From Streptococcus sp. S1 (GTDB taxonomy: Bacteria; Bacillota; Bacilli; Lactobacillales; Streptococcaceae), in the NCBI RefSeq assembly GCF_034137685.1, contig NZ_CP139418.1:1081001-1145000 (forward strand): a stretch of DNA of 64,000 nt. Reading direction: 5' to 3'. This document shows, one piece after another, positions 9,161 to 20,919 of this stretch; within the stretch, counting starts at the first letter, position 1, and each line of letters begins with the position of its first letter. Position numbers and translations under genes: made by a program. The notes under the pieces were generated by a model. The model saw only the letters and a list, made by a program, of their open reading frames with translations, had not been told where the DNA came from and ran no database searches.

Positions 9161-10390
9161 ATGAAGAAACATCATTTTTGGACGATCCACCTGGATTATT
9201 CGATCATTGGGATTGTCTTCACCCTTCTCATGATTGGGATCTTATCCGTTTATGTGGCGGTTTCTTATGATTATCCCCAAATGGTGTGGCCCTTTTTGGG
9301 GCAGCAATTGGTCTGGATTGGTGTGGGATGTGTCATTTGCCTGATTGTGACGATTTTTAGCACGAAATTTCTTTGGAAAATTACTCCCTTTCTTTACCTA
9401 CTAGGCTTAGCCTTGATGGTTCTTCCGCTTGTTTTTTATAATCCAAACTTGGTGGCTTCGACTGGAGCTAAAAACTGGGTTGCTTATGGGAACATCACCT
9501 TATTTCAGCCTTCAGAATTTATGAAGATTCCCTTCATCCTAATGCTGTCACGCTCTATTGTCCGATTTTTACAAAGAAATAAGGGGCGTGAGCGATTGTT
9601 ACGACAAGATTGGTTTTTGATTTTAGAGTTGACCATCTATACGATTCCGGTCTTTGCCTTATTGGCTCTCCAGCAGGACTTGGGAACGGCCTTAGTATTT
9701 TTGGCCATCTTTGCGGGCTTAGTGCTCGTTTCAGGAGTTTCCTGGAAAATTATCTTGCCGGTCATCTTGCTTCTGGCAGGTGGGTTAGCAGGCTTTCTCT
9801 TCCTCTTTCTTTCAGAAGGGGGGCGGGCCTTTCTGCACCAGCAATTAGGGATGCCAACCTATCAGATGAACCGTATTTTAGCCTGGTTAAATCCTTTTGA
9901 CTATGCACAAACCACCACCTACCAGCAGGCGCAAGGACAGCTAGCCATTGCAAGTGGTGGCCTCTTTGGTCAAGGCTTTAATGTCTCTAACTTATTGGTT
10001 CCTGTACGGGAAAGTGATATGATTTTTACGGTCGTAGCAGAGGATTTTGGCTTTGTTGGAGCTCTGGTGCTGTTGATATTATATGCGACCCTGATTTACC
10101 GCATTTTAAAAATTACCCTCCAGTCCAATAACCAATTTTATACCTATATTTCCATCGGATTTATTATGATGCTGGTCTTTCATATTTTTGAAAATGTCGG
10201 AGCAGTAACGGGACTTCTCCCCTTGACGGGAATTCCCCTCCCCTTTATCTCACAAGGGGGGTCCTCTGTTATTAGTAATCTAATTGGTGTTGGTCTGGTC
10301 CTTTCAATATATAATCATAATAGCAAAAAGAAAGAGCCAGAAGAAGGGCCTCCAATCCGTAAAAAAGTAGTCCTTAAAAGGGCGCAATAG
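9161..10390 (+). CDS. rodA: SEDS peptidoglycan polymerase RodA
   Basis: The 409-residue protein has about ten membrane segments and SEDS family motifs: TGAKNWV near residue 100, QPSEFMKIP, LQQDLGTALV, and the C-terminal GLLPLTGIPLPFISQGGSS. In ovoid cocci RodA polymerises glycan strands for side-wall (peripheral) growth with a class B PBP partner. RodA is favoured over FtsW because FtsW in streptococci sits elsewhere and this gene is next to the DJ-1/HAD/gyrB block, a known streptococcal order. AAAGGAA precedes the ATG. Confidence 0.9.
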   Translation: MKKHHFWTIHLDYSIIGIVFTLLMIGILSVYVAVSYDYPQMVWPFLGQQLVWIGVGCVICLIVTIFSTKFLWKITPFLYLLGLALMVLPLVFYNPNLVASTGAKNWVAYGNITLFQPSEFMKIPFILMLSRSIVRFLQRNKGRERLLRQDWFLILELTIYTIPVFALLALQQDLGTALVFLAIFAGLVLVSGVSWKIILPVILLLAGGLAGFLFLFLSEGGRAFLHQQLGMPTYQMNRILAWLNPFDYAQTTTYQQAQGQLAIASGGLFGQGFNVSNLLVPVRESDMIFTVVAEDFGFVGALVLLILYATLIYRILKITLQSNNQFYTYISIGFIMMLVFHIFENVGAVTGLLPLTGIPLPFISQGGSSVISNLIGVGLVLSIYNHNSKKKEPEEGPPIRKKVVLKRAQ

Positions 10391-10409
10391 ATAGAAAGAA
10401 GGAATGAAA

Positions 10410-10961
10410 ATGAAAAAAGTAGCAACAGTTTTAGCAAACGGTTTTGAAGAAATTGAAGCCTTGACCATTGTCGATGTTTTGAGACGGGCTGGAATCGACT
10501 GTGACCTCATTGGCATGGAAGAAACGGTCACAGGTTCTCACCAGATCACAGTGGAAGTCGACCGCCTGTGGAATGGGGACCTGTCAGATTATGATGGAAT
10601 CTTCTTGCCAGGTGGGATGCCAGGAGCTGCGAATTTGAGGGATAATCCGGAATTGATTGTAGCTCTCCAAGAAGAAAGTAAAAAAGGAAAAATCATCTCA
10701 GCGATTTGTGCAGCACCAATTGTCTTGGCGCGTGCTGGCCTCTTAAAAGATAAACACTATACGTGTTACGATGGTTTTGAAGAAGAGATTCAAGATGGGT
10801 ACTATCAGAAAGAAACAGTGGTGAAAGACGGGAATCTCCTGACCAGTCGTGGTCCTTCAACTGCTCTTGCCTTAGCCTATGCCTTGGTAGACCAATTTGG
10901 AGGAGATGCCCAAAGTCTTCGTCAAGGAATGCTCTATCAAGATGTCTTTGGAGATGCCTAA
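10410..10961 (+). CDS. DJ-1/PfpI family protein (ThiJ-like)
   Basis: The 183-residue protein opens with KKVATVLANGFEEIEALT and carries the nucleophile elbow AICAAPIVLA, with the reactive Cys near residue 100, and a conserved Glu near 15. This is the DJ-1/YajL branch of the PfpI family, whose proposed roles include glyoxalase/deglycase or redox protection; the old thiazole synthesis name is not supported by context. ATG 10410 is chosen over 10404 because AAGGA lies directly against the latter. It follows rodA by 19 bases and probably shares its transcript. Confidence 0.88.
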   Translation: MKKVATVLANGFEEIEALTIVDVLRRAGIDCDLIGMEETVTGSHQITVEVDRLWNGDLSDYDGIFLPGGMPGAANLRDNPELIVALQEESKKGKIISAICAAPIVLARAGLLKDKHYTCYDGFEEEIQDGYYQKETVVKDGNLLTSRGPSTALALAYALVDQFGGDAQSLRQGMLYQDVFGDA

Positions 10962-11060
10962 AAAGGCTCTTTTGGACACCATTTTTTCTGCTGAAAGATC
11001 ACATTCTATGATAGAAAATGCCTTCTATTTGATTTAAAATGAGATGACCGTAAAAAATGG

Positions 11061-11101
11061 CTAAAATCCCCCCTAAATGAGGGTTTTAGCTTATTTTTTT
11101 T
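11061..11101 (+). terminator. Terminator after the DJ-1-like gene
   Basis: CTAAAA-t-CCC at 11061-11070 pairs with GGGTTTTAG at 11081-11089, followed by a run of eight T. Confidence 0.75.
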
Positions 11102-11110
11102 GTCTATTTG

Positions 11111-11119
11111 TGGTATAAT
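11111..11119 (+). promoter_or_regulatory. Extended -10 box directly before the HAD gene
   Basis: TGG-TATAAT (TATAAT 11114-11119) ends 7 bases before ATG 11127, so transcription should start at or next to the start codon. Confidence 0.65.
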
Positions 11120-11126
11120 ATTGACT

Positions 11127-11690
11127 ATGAATTATCATGATTTTATATGGGATCTTGGTGGGACGCTATTGGATAATTACGAAACGTCCACAAATGCCTT
11201 TGTAGCGACATTGAAGGACTTTCACATCCAAGCCGATCATGATTCTGTTTATGCAGCATTAAAAATCTCAACACAGGATGCAATTCAAACCTTTGCACCT
11301 CATATTTCCAATTTTCGTACGGAATACAAGAAAAAAGAAGCCTTGGGCTTGCAAGAGCCGGTCTTATTTGAGGGAGCAAAAGAGTTACTAGAAGAGATAC
11401 AAGCACATGGAGGACGTCATTTTTTGGTATCACATCGGGATCGCCAAGTTTTGACCCTTCTTGATCAGACAGGTATTGCTCCCTTCTTTGCGGAGATTGT
11501 AACAGCAGACGAGGGCTTTCCTAGAAAACCAGACCCAGCCTCTATGCTTTATTTAAAGGAAAAATATGGCATTCAAGACGGTCTGGTCATCGGAGATCGT
11601 CCGATCGATATAGAAGCTGGGAAGGCTGCAGGGCTTTCGACCTATTTATTTGATTCTATGCCACACTTACGCCAGTTTATATTTGAATAG
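11127..11690 (+). CDS. HAD-superfamily hydrolase with an altered motif I
   Basis: The 187-residue protein has a HAD fold: motif I WDLGGTLLD near residue 8, motif II region FLVSHRD near 96, and motif IV GDRPIDIEAG near 152, with a helical cap between. Motif I reads D-L-G where phosphatases have D-x-D, so the second Asp, the usual acid/base, is Gly. That either changes the chemistry or reflects a subgroup of streptococcal HAD proteins. ATG 11127 is preferred to an upstream TTG (11100) that would lie before the -10 box. No Shine-Dalgarno is visible; gyrB follows 12 bases after the stop. Confidence 0.85.
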   Translation: MNYHDFIWDLGGTLLDNYETSTNAFVATLKDFHIQADHDSVYAALKISTQDAIQTFAPHISNFRTEYKKKEALGLQEPVLFEGAKELLEEIQAHGGRHFLVSHRDRQVLTLLDQTGIAPFFAEIVTADEGFPRKPDPASMLYLKEKYGIQDGLVIGDRPIDIEAGKAAGLSTYLFDSMPHLRQFIFE

Positions 11691-13652
<1,962 letters not shown>

Positions 13653-13687
13653 AATTCACCGAACGCTTCCCATTAATGGATATTTTA

Positions 13688-13696
13688 TGGTATAAT
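13688..13696 (+). promoter_or_regulatory. Extended -10 promoter of ezrA
   Basis: TGG-TATAAT (TATAAT 13691-13696); GAAGGAG follows before ATG 13740, so ezrA can be transcribed apart from gyrB. Confidence 0.65.
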
Positions 13697-13739
13697 TACT
13701 AGGATTACGTTCAAGTAATACGATGAAGGAGTTTTTTAT

Positions 13740-15464
13740 ATGTCTAGTGGACTAATTGTTCTCATCCTTATTGTCGCCCTTATCTTGATTGTAGGATATG
13801 TGGTTGCAGTCATTTTGAGAAAACGAAATGAAGCCTTACTGGCAGCACTGGAAGAACGAAAAGAAAAGTTATACAACCTTCCGGTCAACGATGAAGTAGA
13901 GGCCGTAAAAAACATGCATTTGATTGGTCAAAGTCAAATTGCATTTCGTGAATGGAATCAAAAATGGGTAGATCTATCCTTAAATTCATTTGCTGATATC
14001 GAAAACAATCTGTTTGAAGCGGAAGGCTATAATAATTCATTCCGTTTCATAAAGGCTAAACATGCCATTGACAATGTCGAAAGTCAGATCCAATTGATCG
14101 ACGAAGATATCAAGGCGATTCGCAAAGCCCTTTCTGATCTGGAAGAGCAGGAACAAAAGAATAGCGGTCGTGTGGTTCATGCCTTAGATATGTTTGAAGA
14201 ACTTCAAAAAGAAGTCTCCTCAGATCAAGATCGTTTTGGCAGTGCGCTTCCTGAAATTGAAAAACAAATTGGAAATATTCAATCTGAGTTTTCGCAATTT
14301 GTAACCTTAAATTCTTCAGGTGACCCTGTTGAAGCGGCTGAAATCCTTGATACAGCTGAGAATCATATTGTAGCCTTAAAACAAATTGTTGAGCGAGTGC
14401 CAGAAATTGTCACTGCCCTTCAGTCAAAACTTCCAGACCAATTAGAGGATTTGGAAAGTGGCTACCGCAAGCTTTTGGAATCAGGCTACCACTTCACTGA
14501 AACAGATATTGAATCTCGTTTCCAACAGTTGCATGCTTCCTTGAAGAACAATATGGCAAATGTATCTGCCCTTGAATTGGACAATGCCATTTACGAAAAT
14601 GAACAAATTCAAGAAGAAATTGATGCATTGTATCACATCTTTACACGTGAAATTGAATCACAAAAAGTTGTGAAGAAGTTAGTGAAACAACTGCCTGGCT
14701 ATTTGAAACATGCCAAAGATAACAATAACAACCTTGCGGCAGAAGTGGAACGTCTCGGTAAAACATTCGTCTTGAATGAAGCCTTCAGCCAACAGTTAAA
14801 AGAGTTAGAGGCTGAGCTATCTTCACAAGAAAATGTGGTAGAAGATGCCTTGAAAGATTCATCTGAAACACAAAAGGCCTATTCAATTGTAGAAGAAGAA
14901 TTAGAAGCCATCGAGGCTCGCTTGAAAGAAATCGAAGATGAGCAAATCGGCTTGAGTGATTCCCTTTCAAAAATTGAAAAAGACGATGCCAATGCTCGCC
15001 AAAAAGTCAACATCTATGCCAACCGTTTGCATGCCATTAAACGCTATATGGACAAACGGAACTTGCCAGGAATTCCTCAAGAATTCTTAGAAATTTTCTT
15101 TACAGCAAGTAACAATACAGAAGCTTTGATGGATGAGTTGGAAGGGGATAAAATCAACATCGAATCAACCAATCGTTTATTGGAAATCTTGACCAATGAT
15201 ATGAATGAATTGGAAGAAGCGGCTTATCGAATTGTTCAAAATGCGACTTTGACAGAGCAATTGTTGCAATACTCGAACCGTTACCGTTCATTTGATGATC
15301 ATGTACAGGCAGCCTTTGATGAGTCCCTTTATATTTTCGAAAGAGAATATGACTATGCGGCTTCCTTCAAAGTCATCTCAGATGCTTTGGAAATGGTAGA
15401 AGCTGGCGTAACCGATCGCTTTGTTACATCATATGAAAAAACGCGGGAGCAAATTCACTTCTAA
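13740..15464 (+). CDS. ezrA: Septation ring regulator EzrA
   Basis: The 574-residue protein has one N-terminal membrane segment (about residues 4-25, LIVLILIVALILIVGYVV) followed by a long, almost wholly helical cytoplasmic part rich in Glu/Lys/Gln with spectrin-like coiled coils. This layout and its place after gyrB identify EzrA, which binds FtsZ and tunes Z-ring placement and septal versus peripheral wall growth in cocci. GAAGGAG lies before the ATG and a terminator follows. Confidence 0.95.
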   Translation: MSSGLIVLILIVALILIVGYVVAVILRKRNEALLAALEERKEKLYNLPVNDEVEAVKNMHLIGQSQIAFREWNQKWVDLSLNSFADIENNLFEAEGYNNSFRFIKAKHAIDNVESQIQLIDEDIKAIRKALSDLEEQEQKNSGRVVHALDMFEELQKEVSSDQDRFGSALPEIEKQIGNIQSEFSQFVTLNSSGDPVEAAEILDTAENHIVALKQIVERVPEIVTALQSKLPDQLEDLESGYRKLLESGYHFTETDIESRFQQLHASLKNNMANVSALELDNAIYENEQIQEEIDALYHIFTREIESQKVVKKLVKQLPGYLKHAKDNNNNLAAEVERLGKTFVLNEAFSQQLKELEAELSSQENVVEDALKDSSETQKAYSIVEEELEAIEARLKEIEDEQIGLSDSLSKIEKDDANARQKVNIYANRLHAIKRYMDKRNLPGIPQEFLEIFFTASNNTEALMDELEGDKINIESTNRLLEILTNDMNELEEAAYRIVQNATLTEQLLQYSNRYRSFDDHVQAAFDESLYIFEREYDYAASFKVISDALEMVEAGVTDRFVTSYEKTREQIHF

Positions 15465-15473
15465 TAACAGAAA

Positions 15474-15500
15474 AACGACCTTTTAGGAGGTTGTTTTTTT
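15474..15500 (+). terminator. Terminator after ezrA
   Basis: AACGACC 15474-15480 pairs with GGTTGTT 15489-15495 (one G-T), followed by T residues to 15500. Confidence 0.8.
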
Positions 15501-15522
15501 ATCTTCAAATGATCATTGAAAC

Positions 15523-15551
15523 TTGAAATTAACTACCTATTTTTGTATAGT
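15523..15551 (+). promoter_or_regulatory. Promoter of serB-glycerate kinase
   Basis: TTGAAA 15523-15528, 17-base spacer, TATAGT 15546-15551; AAGAAAGGAAA ribosome site before ATG 15577. Confidence 0.7.
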
Positions 15552-15576
15552 AAGGGAGAAATAAGAAAGGAAATCG

Positions 15577-16245
15577 ATGAAAGAAGTAACAGGACTCCTG
15601 GTTATGGATGTAGATGGAACCTTGGTCCTTCAGGAAGGGATTGATCTACTAGCTCAAGAAGCTGGCGTGGGAGAAAAAGTGGCAGAGATTACAACACAAG
15701 CAATGAATGGGGAGCTGGATTTTTCAGCATCTTTAGAGGCGCGTGTCGCTTTATTGAAGGGATTAGAGACCTCTATTTTTCCGAAAATTTTGGAGCAGAT
15801 GGAAGTCACGCCGGGTGCTGAAACGTTGATCACGGAACTTCATCAAAGAGGTTACAAGGTTGGCCTTGTTTCAGGGGGATTTCATGAAGTCATCGACCCC
15901 ATCGCGAGGTCTTTAGGAATTGATCTGGTCCGAGCCAACCATTTGCAGGTTTCTAATGGCCGTCTGACAGGGGAAGTCCTCGGTGGGATAATCACACCTG
16001 AAAGGAAAAAAGAGGCACTTTTGACGTGGGCAAAAGAAAATCATGTCCCACAAAGTCAGACGATTGCGATGGGAGATGGTGCCAATGATCTTCCGATGAT
16101 TGAAACAGCTGGTGTCGGGATTGCCTTTATGGCGAAGCCAATCGTCGCAGAGCGTGCCCCATATCGTATCGAGACGAGGGATCTAAGACTTGTTCTTGAA
16201 ATTTTAGACCAGCATAGAAAGGAAACAGCATGCATATCCTACTAG
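15577..16245 (+). CDS. serB: Phosphoserine phosphatase
   Basis: The 222-residue HAD phosphatase has motif I MDVDGTL near residue 10, a helical cap with the substrate stretch MNGELDFSASLEARVALLKG, motif II LVSGGFHEV near 108, and motif IV MGDGANDLPMI near 168. The cap plus SGGF are those of SerB, which makes serine from phosphoserine in the last step of the phosphorylated pathway. The gene ends inside the start of the glycerate kinase gene (16-base overlap), linking two enzymes of three-carbon phosphorylated acid metabolism. Confidence 0.93.
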   Translation: MKEVTGLLVMDVDGTLVLQEGIDLLAQEAGVGEKVAEITTQAMNGELDFSASLEARVALLKGLETSIFPKILEQMEVTPGAETLITELHQRGYKVGLVSGGFHEVIDPIARSLGIDLVRANHLQVSNGRLTGEVLGGIITPERKKEALLTWAKENHVPQSQTIAMGDGANDLPMIETAGVGIAFMAKPIVAERAPYRIETRDLRLVLEILDQHRKETACISY

Positions 16246-17345
16246 CACCGGATTCATTTAAAGAATCCCTATCCGCCAAACAAGTAGCAGAAGCCTTAAA
16301 AAAAGGATTTCAAGAAGCTCTACCAGATGCAACTTTTGATCTCCTTCCTATTGGAGATGGTGGCGAAGGAACCATGGAAACCCTTGCTGGAGTTATGGAT
16401 GTAACTGAGTACCAAACTCAAGTAACAGGACCATTTGGCCAGCCTGTTTCAATGTCCTACTATCAAAAAGATGAGATGGCCTTTTTTGAGATGGCCTCTC
16501 TTGTCGGTCTAGGATTAATTCAAGCTGAAAAACGAAATCCTCTTGAACTGGAAACACGAGGAATTGGTGAACTTATTCTGCAATTGGTTGACCAAGGGGT
16601 TAAAACGATCTGTGTGGGAATTGGCGGTTCTGCAACGAATGATGGTGGGATTGGGATGGCTGCTGGACTTGGGGTAGCCTTCTATGATGATCAAGGCCAT
16701 CTACTTCGTCCCGTTGGGGCTTCGCTCGGTCGTGTGGCTAGAATAGATACCAGTGCGGTTCCAAAAGCTTTACAAGACATCGAGCTCCGAGTCTTAACGG
16801 ATGTCACCAATCCTCTCTGTGGCAGTCAAGGAGCGACCTATATCTTTGGTGAGCAAAAGGGATTGAATCCGCTTCTGTTTCCAGCTGTCGATCAGGCTAT
16901 GCAGGGTTTTTACCAATTAATAGATGCACGAATATTGTCCATGCCTGGCGCCGGAGCTGGAGGTGGCATGGCTGCTGGCTTGGTCGCTTTTGCGGGAGGT
17001 CTGATTTCCTCAGGAATTGAAAAAAGTCTCGATTTGATTGACTTTGATCACAAAGTACAAAAAGCGGATCTGGTTGTCGTGGGAGAAGGTAGGATGGATC
17101 TCCAATCCCTTTCTGGGAAAGCTCCTGTCGGGGTAGCCAAACGAACACCAGAAAAGATACCAGTGATAGCCATTTGTGGTAGTTTAGCGGAGGATTTGCC
17201 TGATTTTCCAAGTCATCACATTGATGCTGCCTTCTCTATCGTAAGGGGTCCTTGTGAGGTAGCAGATGCACTCGCTCACGCTGAAAGAAATCTAATTTCC
17301 TGCGCGCGAAATATTGGCAACCTTTTAAAAATAAAAGCAAACTAA
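16230..17345 (+). CDS. glxK: Glycerate kinase
   Basis: The 371-residue protein opens with ILLAPDSFKESLSAKQVAEA and has LPIGDGGEGT, GIGGSATNDGG and GEGRMDLQSLSGKAPVGVA, all hallmarks of type 1 glycerate kinases (PF02595), which phosphorylate D-glycerate to 2- or 3-phosphoglycerate. AGAAAGGAAA precedes ATG 16230 inside serB. The coupling with serB suggests a shared role around 3-phosphoglycerate and serine. A strong convergent terminator follows. Confidence 0.94.
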   Translation: MHILLAPDSFKESLSAKQVAEALKKGFQEALPDATFDLLPIGDGGEGTMETLAGVMDVTEYQTQVTGPFGQPVSMSYYQKDEMAFFEMASLVGLGLIQAEKRNPLELETRGIGELILQLVDQGVKTICVGIGGSATNDGGIGMAAGLGVAFYDDQGHLLRPVGASLGRVARIDTSAVPKALQDIELRVLTDVTNPLCGSQGATYIFGEQKGLNPLLFPAVDQAMQGFYQLIDARILSMPGAGAGGGMAAGLVAFAGGLISSGIEKSLDLIDFDHKVQKADLVVVGEGRMDLQSLSGKAPVGVAKRTPEKIPVIAICGSLAEDLPDFPSHHIDAAFSIVRGPCEVADALAHAERNLISCARNIGNLLKIKAN

Positions 17346-17346
17346 A

Positions 17347-17390
17347 AAACCAATGGAAAGGGGATGTTCCCTTCCATTGGTTTTTCTTTA
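17347..17390. terminator. Bidirectional terminator between glycerate kinase and yueI-like gene
   Basis: A long palindrome, AAAACCAATGGAAgGG with CCcTTCCATTGGTTTT, carries A and T runs on both sides, serving both convergent genes. Confidence 0.88.
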
Positions 17391-17840
17391 GCTAAAGAGA
17401 CGTTTCCAAAATGATTTCTTTTCTGGACTGGCAGTCTCTTCTTTCTTTTCAAATAAATTTGGATACTGGAGATTCATATCTGTTGGTGAAATTCCAGATG
17501 GGTGGTCAGTATGGATGATGAGACCAAATGGGGAATGGCGACAGTCATCCGAAACGATGCTTGCCACAAGACCGAGATCCTTGGTTTTTTTCAAATATTG
17601 TAGCTGGCTGCTTTCATCTAAAGCTGGGGAGATCTTGACCAAAACAGGATGAAAGCGATCCGAAATATCAGTGAGGATTGTCGAATACTGCTCCAGGTAC
17701 ATCTTGTCCCTTGCCTCCTCCAAGGTGCATGAAGCAATCACCCGCTCCTCATAAGTCTCCAAAAATCGACGCTGCTCATCCGGATTGAATCGAGTAGGAC
17801 CAGCGGCTTTTTCTAAAATTGTTTTATTAATATCTGTCAT
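17388..17840 (-). CDS. YueI family (DUF1694) protein
   Basis: The protein of about 150 residues matches the YueI/DUF1694 family in length and in the core text (EERVIASCTLEEARD, LQYLKKTKDLGLVASIV, GLIIHTDHPSG). The family is common in Firmicutes and has no settled function. Start: ATG 17840 (MTDINKTIL) is preferred; ATG 17846 directly abuts the TATACT -10 box. With a TGc-TATACT box (minus strand) six bases upstream of the ATG and no Shine-Dalgarno, the mRNA looks leaderless. Confidence 0.82.
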   Translation of the reverse strand: MTDINKTILEKAAGPTRFNPDEQRRFLETYEERVIASCTLEEARDKMYLEQYSTILTDISDRFHPVLVKISPALDESSQLQYLKKTKDLGLVASIVSDDCRHSPFGLIIHTDHPSGISPTDMNLQYPNLFEKKEETASPEKKSFWKRLFS

Positions 17841-17982
17841 AAGCATAGTATAGCATAAAGCGCGGCAGAAGAATAGAAGTATGCAAAAAAATTAAATAAG
17901 GAGGGAAATGAAAGAAAAAAAGAACGTGGAATCGTTTTCTTGTTAAAAACTTCTCAATTTTCGTAGATTTCCTTGTTTTTTC

Positions 17983-18011
17983 TTGAAAAAATAGCTTAAT
18001 TACGATATGAT
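17983..18011 (+). promoter_or_regulatory. Promoter of eno
   Basis: TTGAAA 17983-17988, exact 17-base spacer, TATGAT 18006-18011; AAGGAGAG lies before ATG 18051. Confidence 0.8.
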
Positions 18012-18047
18012 AGAGGAGTAAAAAATATAACTCAATAAGGAGAGTAA

Positions 18048-19355
<1,308 letters not shown>

Positions 19356-19375
19356 TCTAGTATACTAGATTAGAA

Positions 19376-19407
19376 AGATCCTTGAGTTTTCTCAAGGATC
19401 TTTTTTT
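19376..19407 (+). terminator. Terminator of eno
   Basis: Perfect 11-bp stem AGATCCTTGAG (19376-19386) with CTCAAGGATCT (19391-19401), loop TTTT, then seven T. Confidence 0.93.
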
Positions 19408-19426
19408 GCGATTGGGGTAAACAAAA

Positions 19427-19452
19427 ATTCCTCAACTATCTAGTTGAGGAAT
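19427..19452 (-). terminator. Terminator of the small helical protein gene
   Basis: ATTCCTCAACT 19427-19437 pairs with AGTTGAGGAAT 19442-19452; on the minus strand the stem is followed by TTTTTGTTT. Confidence 0.85.
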
Positions 19453-19459
19453 CATCTTA

Positions 19460-19645
19460 TTAGAACAAGCCTTTGATTTTGTCCAAGGCACCGCTGACCA
19501 TTTCATTTCCAGATACAAGCCCTTTGGCTTGTTCAAGGTAGTCACCGAGGTTGTCTTTGTTGTCATCAACAAATTTCTTTGCAGCGTCGAAATCTTTCTT
19601 TTCGATCATTTCTTTTACTTGGTTAAATAAGTCCATTGGATTCAT
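19460..19645 (-). CDS. Small helical protein of unknown function
   Basis: A 61-residue protein starting MNPMDLFNQVKEMIEKKDF and ending in DKIKGLF; GGAG lies before this ATG on the minus strand. An in-frame start 18 codons upstream lacks a ribosome site. The protein is charged and predicted all-helical (EMIEKKDFDAAKKFVDDNKD, then a DYLEQAKGLVSG segment), with no signal peptide or membrane span. I do not recognise a named family with certainty; similar short proteins occur in streptococci. It lies between eno and the lactonase gene with its own terminator. Confidence 0.75.
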   Translation of the reverse strand: MNPMDLFNQVKEMIEKKDFDAAKKFVDDNKDNLGDYLEQAKGLVSGNEMVSGALDKIKGLF

Positions 19646-19740
19646 GCTTGGATCTCCTAAAATATAAGTTGTGAAGTCAGGCTCACGCCTTTTTCTCATC
19701 TATTTAATCATTTTTTTAGAGGTTTGACAACTAAAACGAC

Positions 19741-20751
19741 TTAATGAAAAACCGTACAAACGGCCTCTGGAACATAGAAGTCGTCGGATAGAAGGGTCAA
19801 TTTTCCGCTAGCAGAATCTCGTTTGAAGACGGTAGCATTCGGTGAATCTTGATGGGCTGCGATTAGGTGGTTTTGATCAGGACTAAGCGTGAAATCACGT
19901 GGATTGAGCCCTTGAGTTGGAACAATTTCAATGAGTTCTAGGCTACCATCTGCTACGACTTTGAAGACAGCGATGGAATTGTGAGCACGGTTAGATGCAT
20001 AAAGGAATTTTCCATCAGCTGAGAGCTTGATAGCAGAGGCCCATTTTTGACCATCGTAGTCTGATGGAAGTGTGGAAACAGTTTGGAAGTGTTCGAATTC
20101 ACCCATACCGTCATAAAAGAGCACATCGATCGTAGCATTTAATTCATTGATGAGATAAGCAGTCTTATAGTGAGGATGAAAGACCAGGTGACGAGGTCCT
20201 GCCCCTGGAGCTGTTTGATACTGATTGATCAGGGTTAGGTTTCCTTCCTCACTGACATCATAGACATGCAAACTGTCTGTTCCTAGGTCACACGTGATCA
20301 AGTACTGATCTGGTGTAAGGTCTGCATAGTGGGTATGTGGACTTGCTTGATTGGCATGAGGACCACTTCCTTGGTGGGTGTCTTGATCGACAAAGGACAA
20401 ACGCCCATCTGTCTCTAGCTTATAAACGAGAACTTGGCCTTTGTGATAGTTGGCTCCATAGACCAGTTGACGCTTGTTATCGACAGAGACATAGCAGAGT
20501 GGAGCACCCTCTTCAACAACGTGATTGAGCGGCTGAAAATCAGCTGTAAAGCTTGCGATTCCTCCTTTACCCTCTTCAGCTCCGACACTGTAGAGGTTTC
20601 CTTTTTCAGAAAAAGCGATATAGGTTGGATTGGGTTCAGCTGCCACTAATTCAAGTTGGTTCAATGTCCCTGTTTCAGGGTCAAATTGTGCCTTGTAAAT
20701 TCCTTTGGATTCTTTTTTGGTATAGGTACCGAAATAAATGGTTTGAGACAT
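19741..20751 (-). CDS. 6-phosphogluconolactonase, YbhE-type beta-propeller
   Basis: The 336-residue protein has repeated beta-propeller blades with YIAFSEKGNLYSVG, QASPHTHYADLTPD and KFLYASNRAHNSIAVF, the text of the lactonase family PF10282 (YbhE/Pgl). The enzyme would hydrolyse 6-phosphogluconolactone in the oxidative pentose phosphate pathway. The minus-strand GAGGTGA precedes the ATG. It is a single gene transcribed against its + strand neighbours. Confidence 0.9.
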   Translation of the reverse strand: MSQTIYFGTYTKKESKGIYKAQFDPETGTLNQLELVAAEPNPTYIAFSEKGNLYSVGAEEGKGGIASFTADFQPLNHVVEEGAPLCYVSVDNKRQLVYGANYHKGQVLVYKLETDGRLSFVDQDTHQGSGPHANQASPHTHYADLTPDQYLITCDLGTDSLHVYDVSEEGNLTLINQYQTAPGAGPRHLVFHPHYKTAYLINELNATIDVLFYDGMGEFEHFQTVSTLPSDYDGQKWASAIKLSADGKFLYASNRAHNSIAVFKVVADGSLELIEIVPTQGLNPRDFTLSPDQNHLIAAHQDSPNATVFKRDSASGKLTLLSDDFYVPEAVCTVFH

Positions 20752-20919
20752 AGGTCACCTCATATGATTTGTTAGGTTTATTATATCAAAGGTCCTATTG
20801 GAAGGCAATTGCTAGTTGAAAAGGCGAGGTTCTTTCTTTCTTATTTTGCTAGTTTTTTCGTAACTTCAAGCTCAAAAAATGCTAAAATAGAAACAGATTG
20901 AAATGAAAAGGAGTTCTCT

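Noticed and set aside
13740-15464. ezrA as a chromosome segregation SMC-like gene because of its long coiled coil
   Set aside because: It has an N-terminal membrane segment, no ATPase motifs, and lies next to gyrB.
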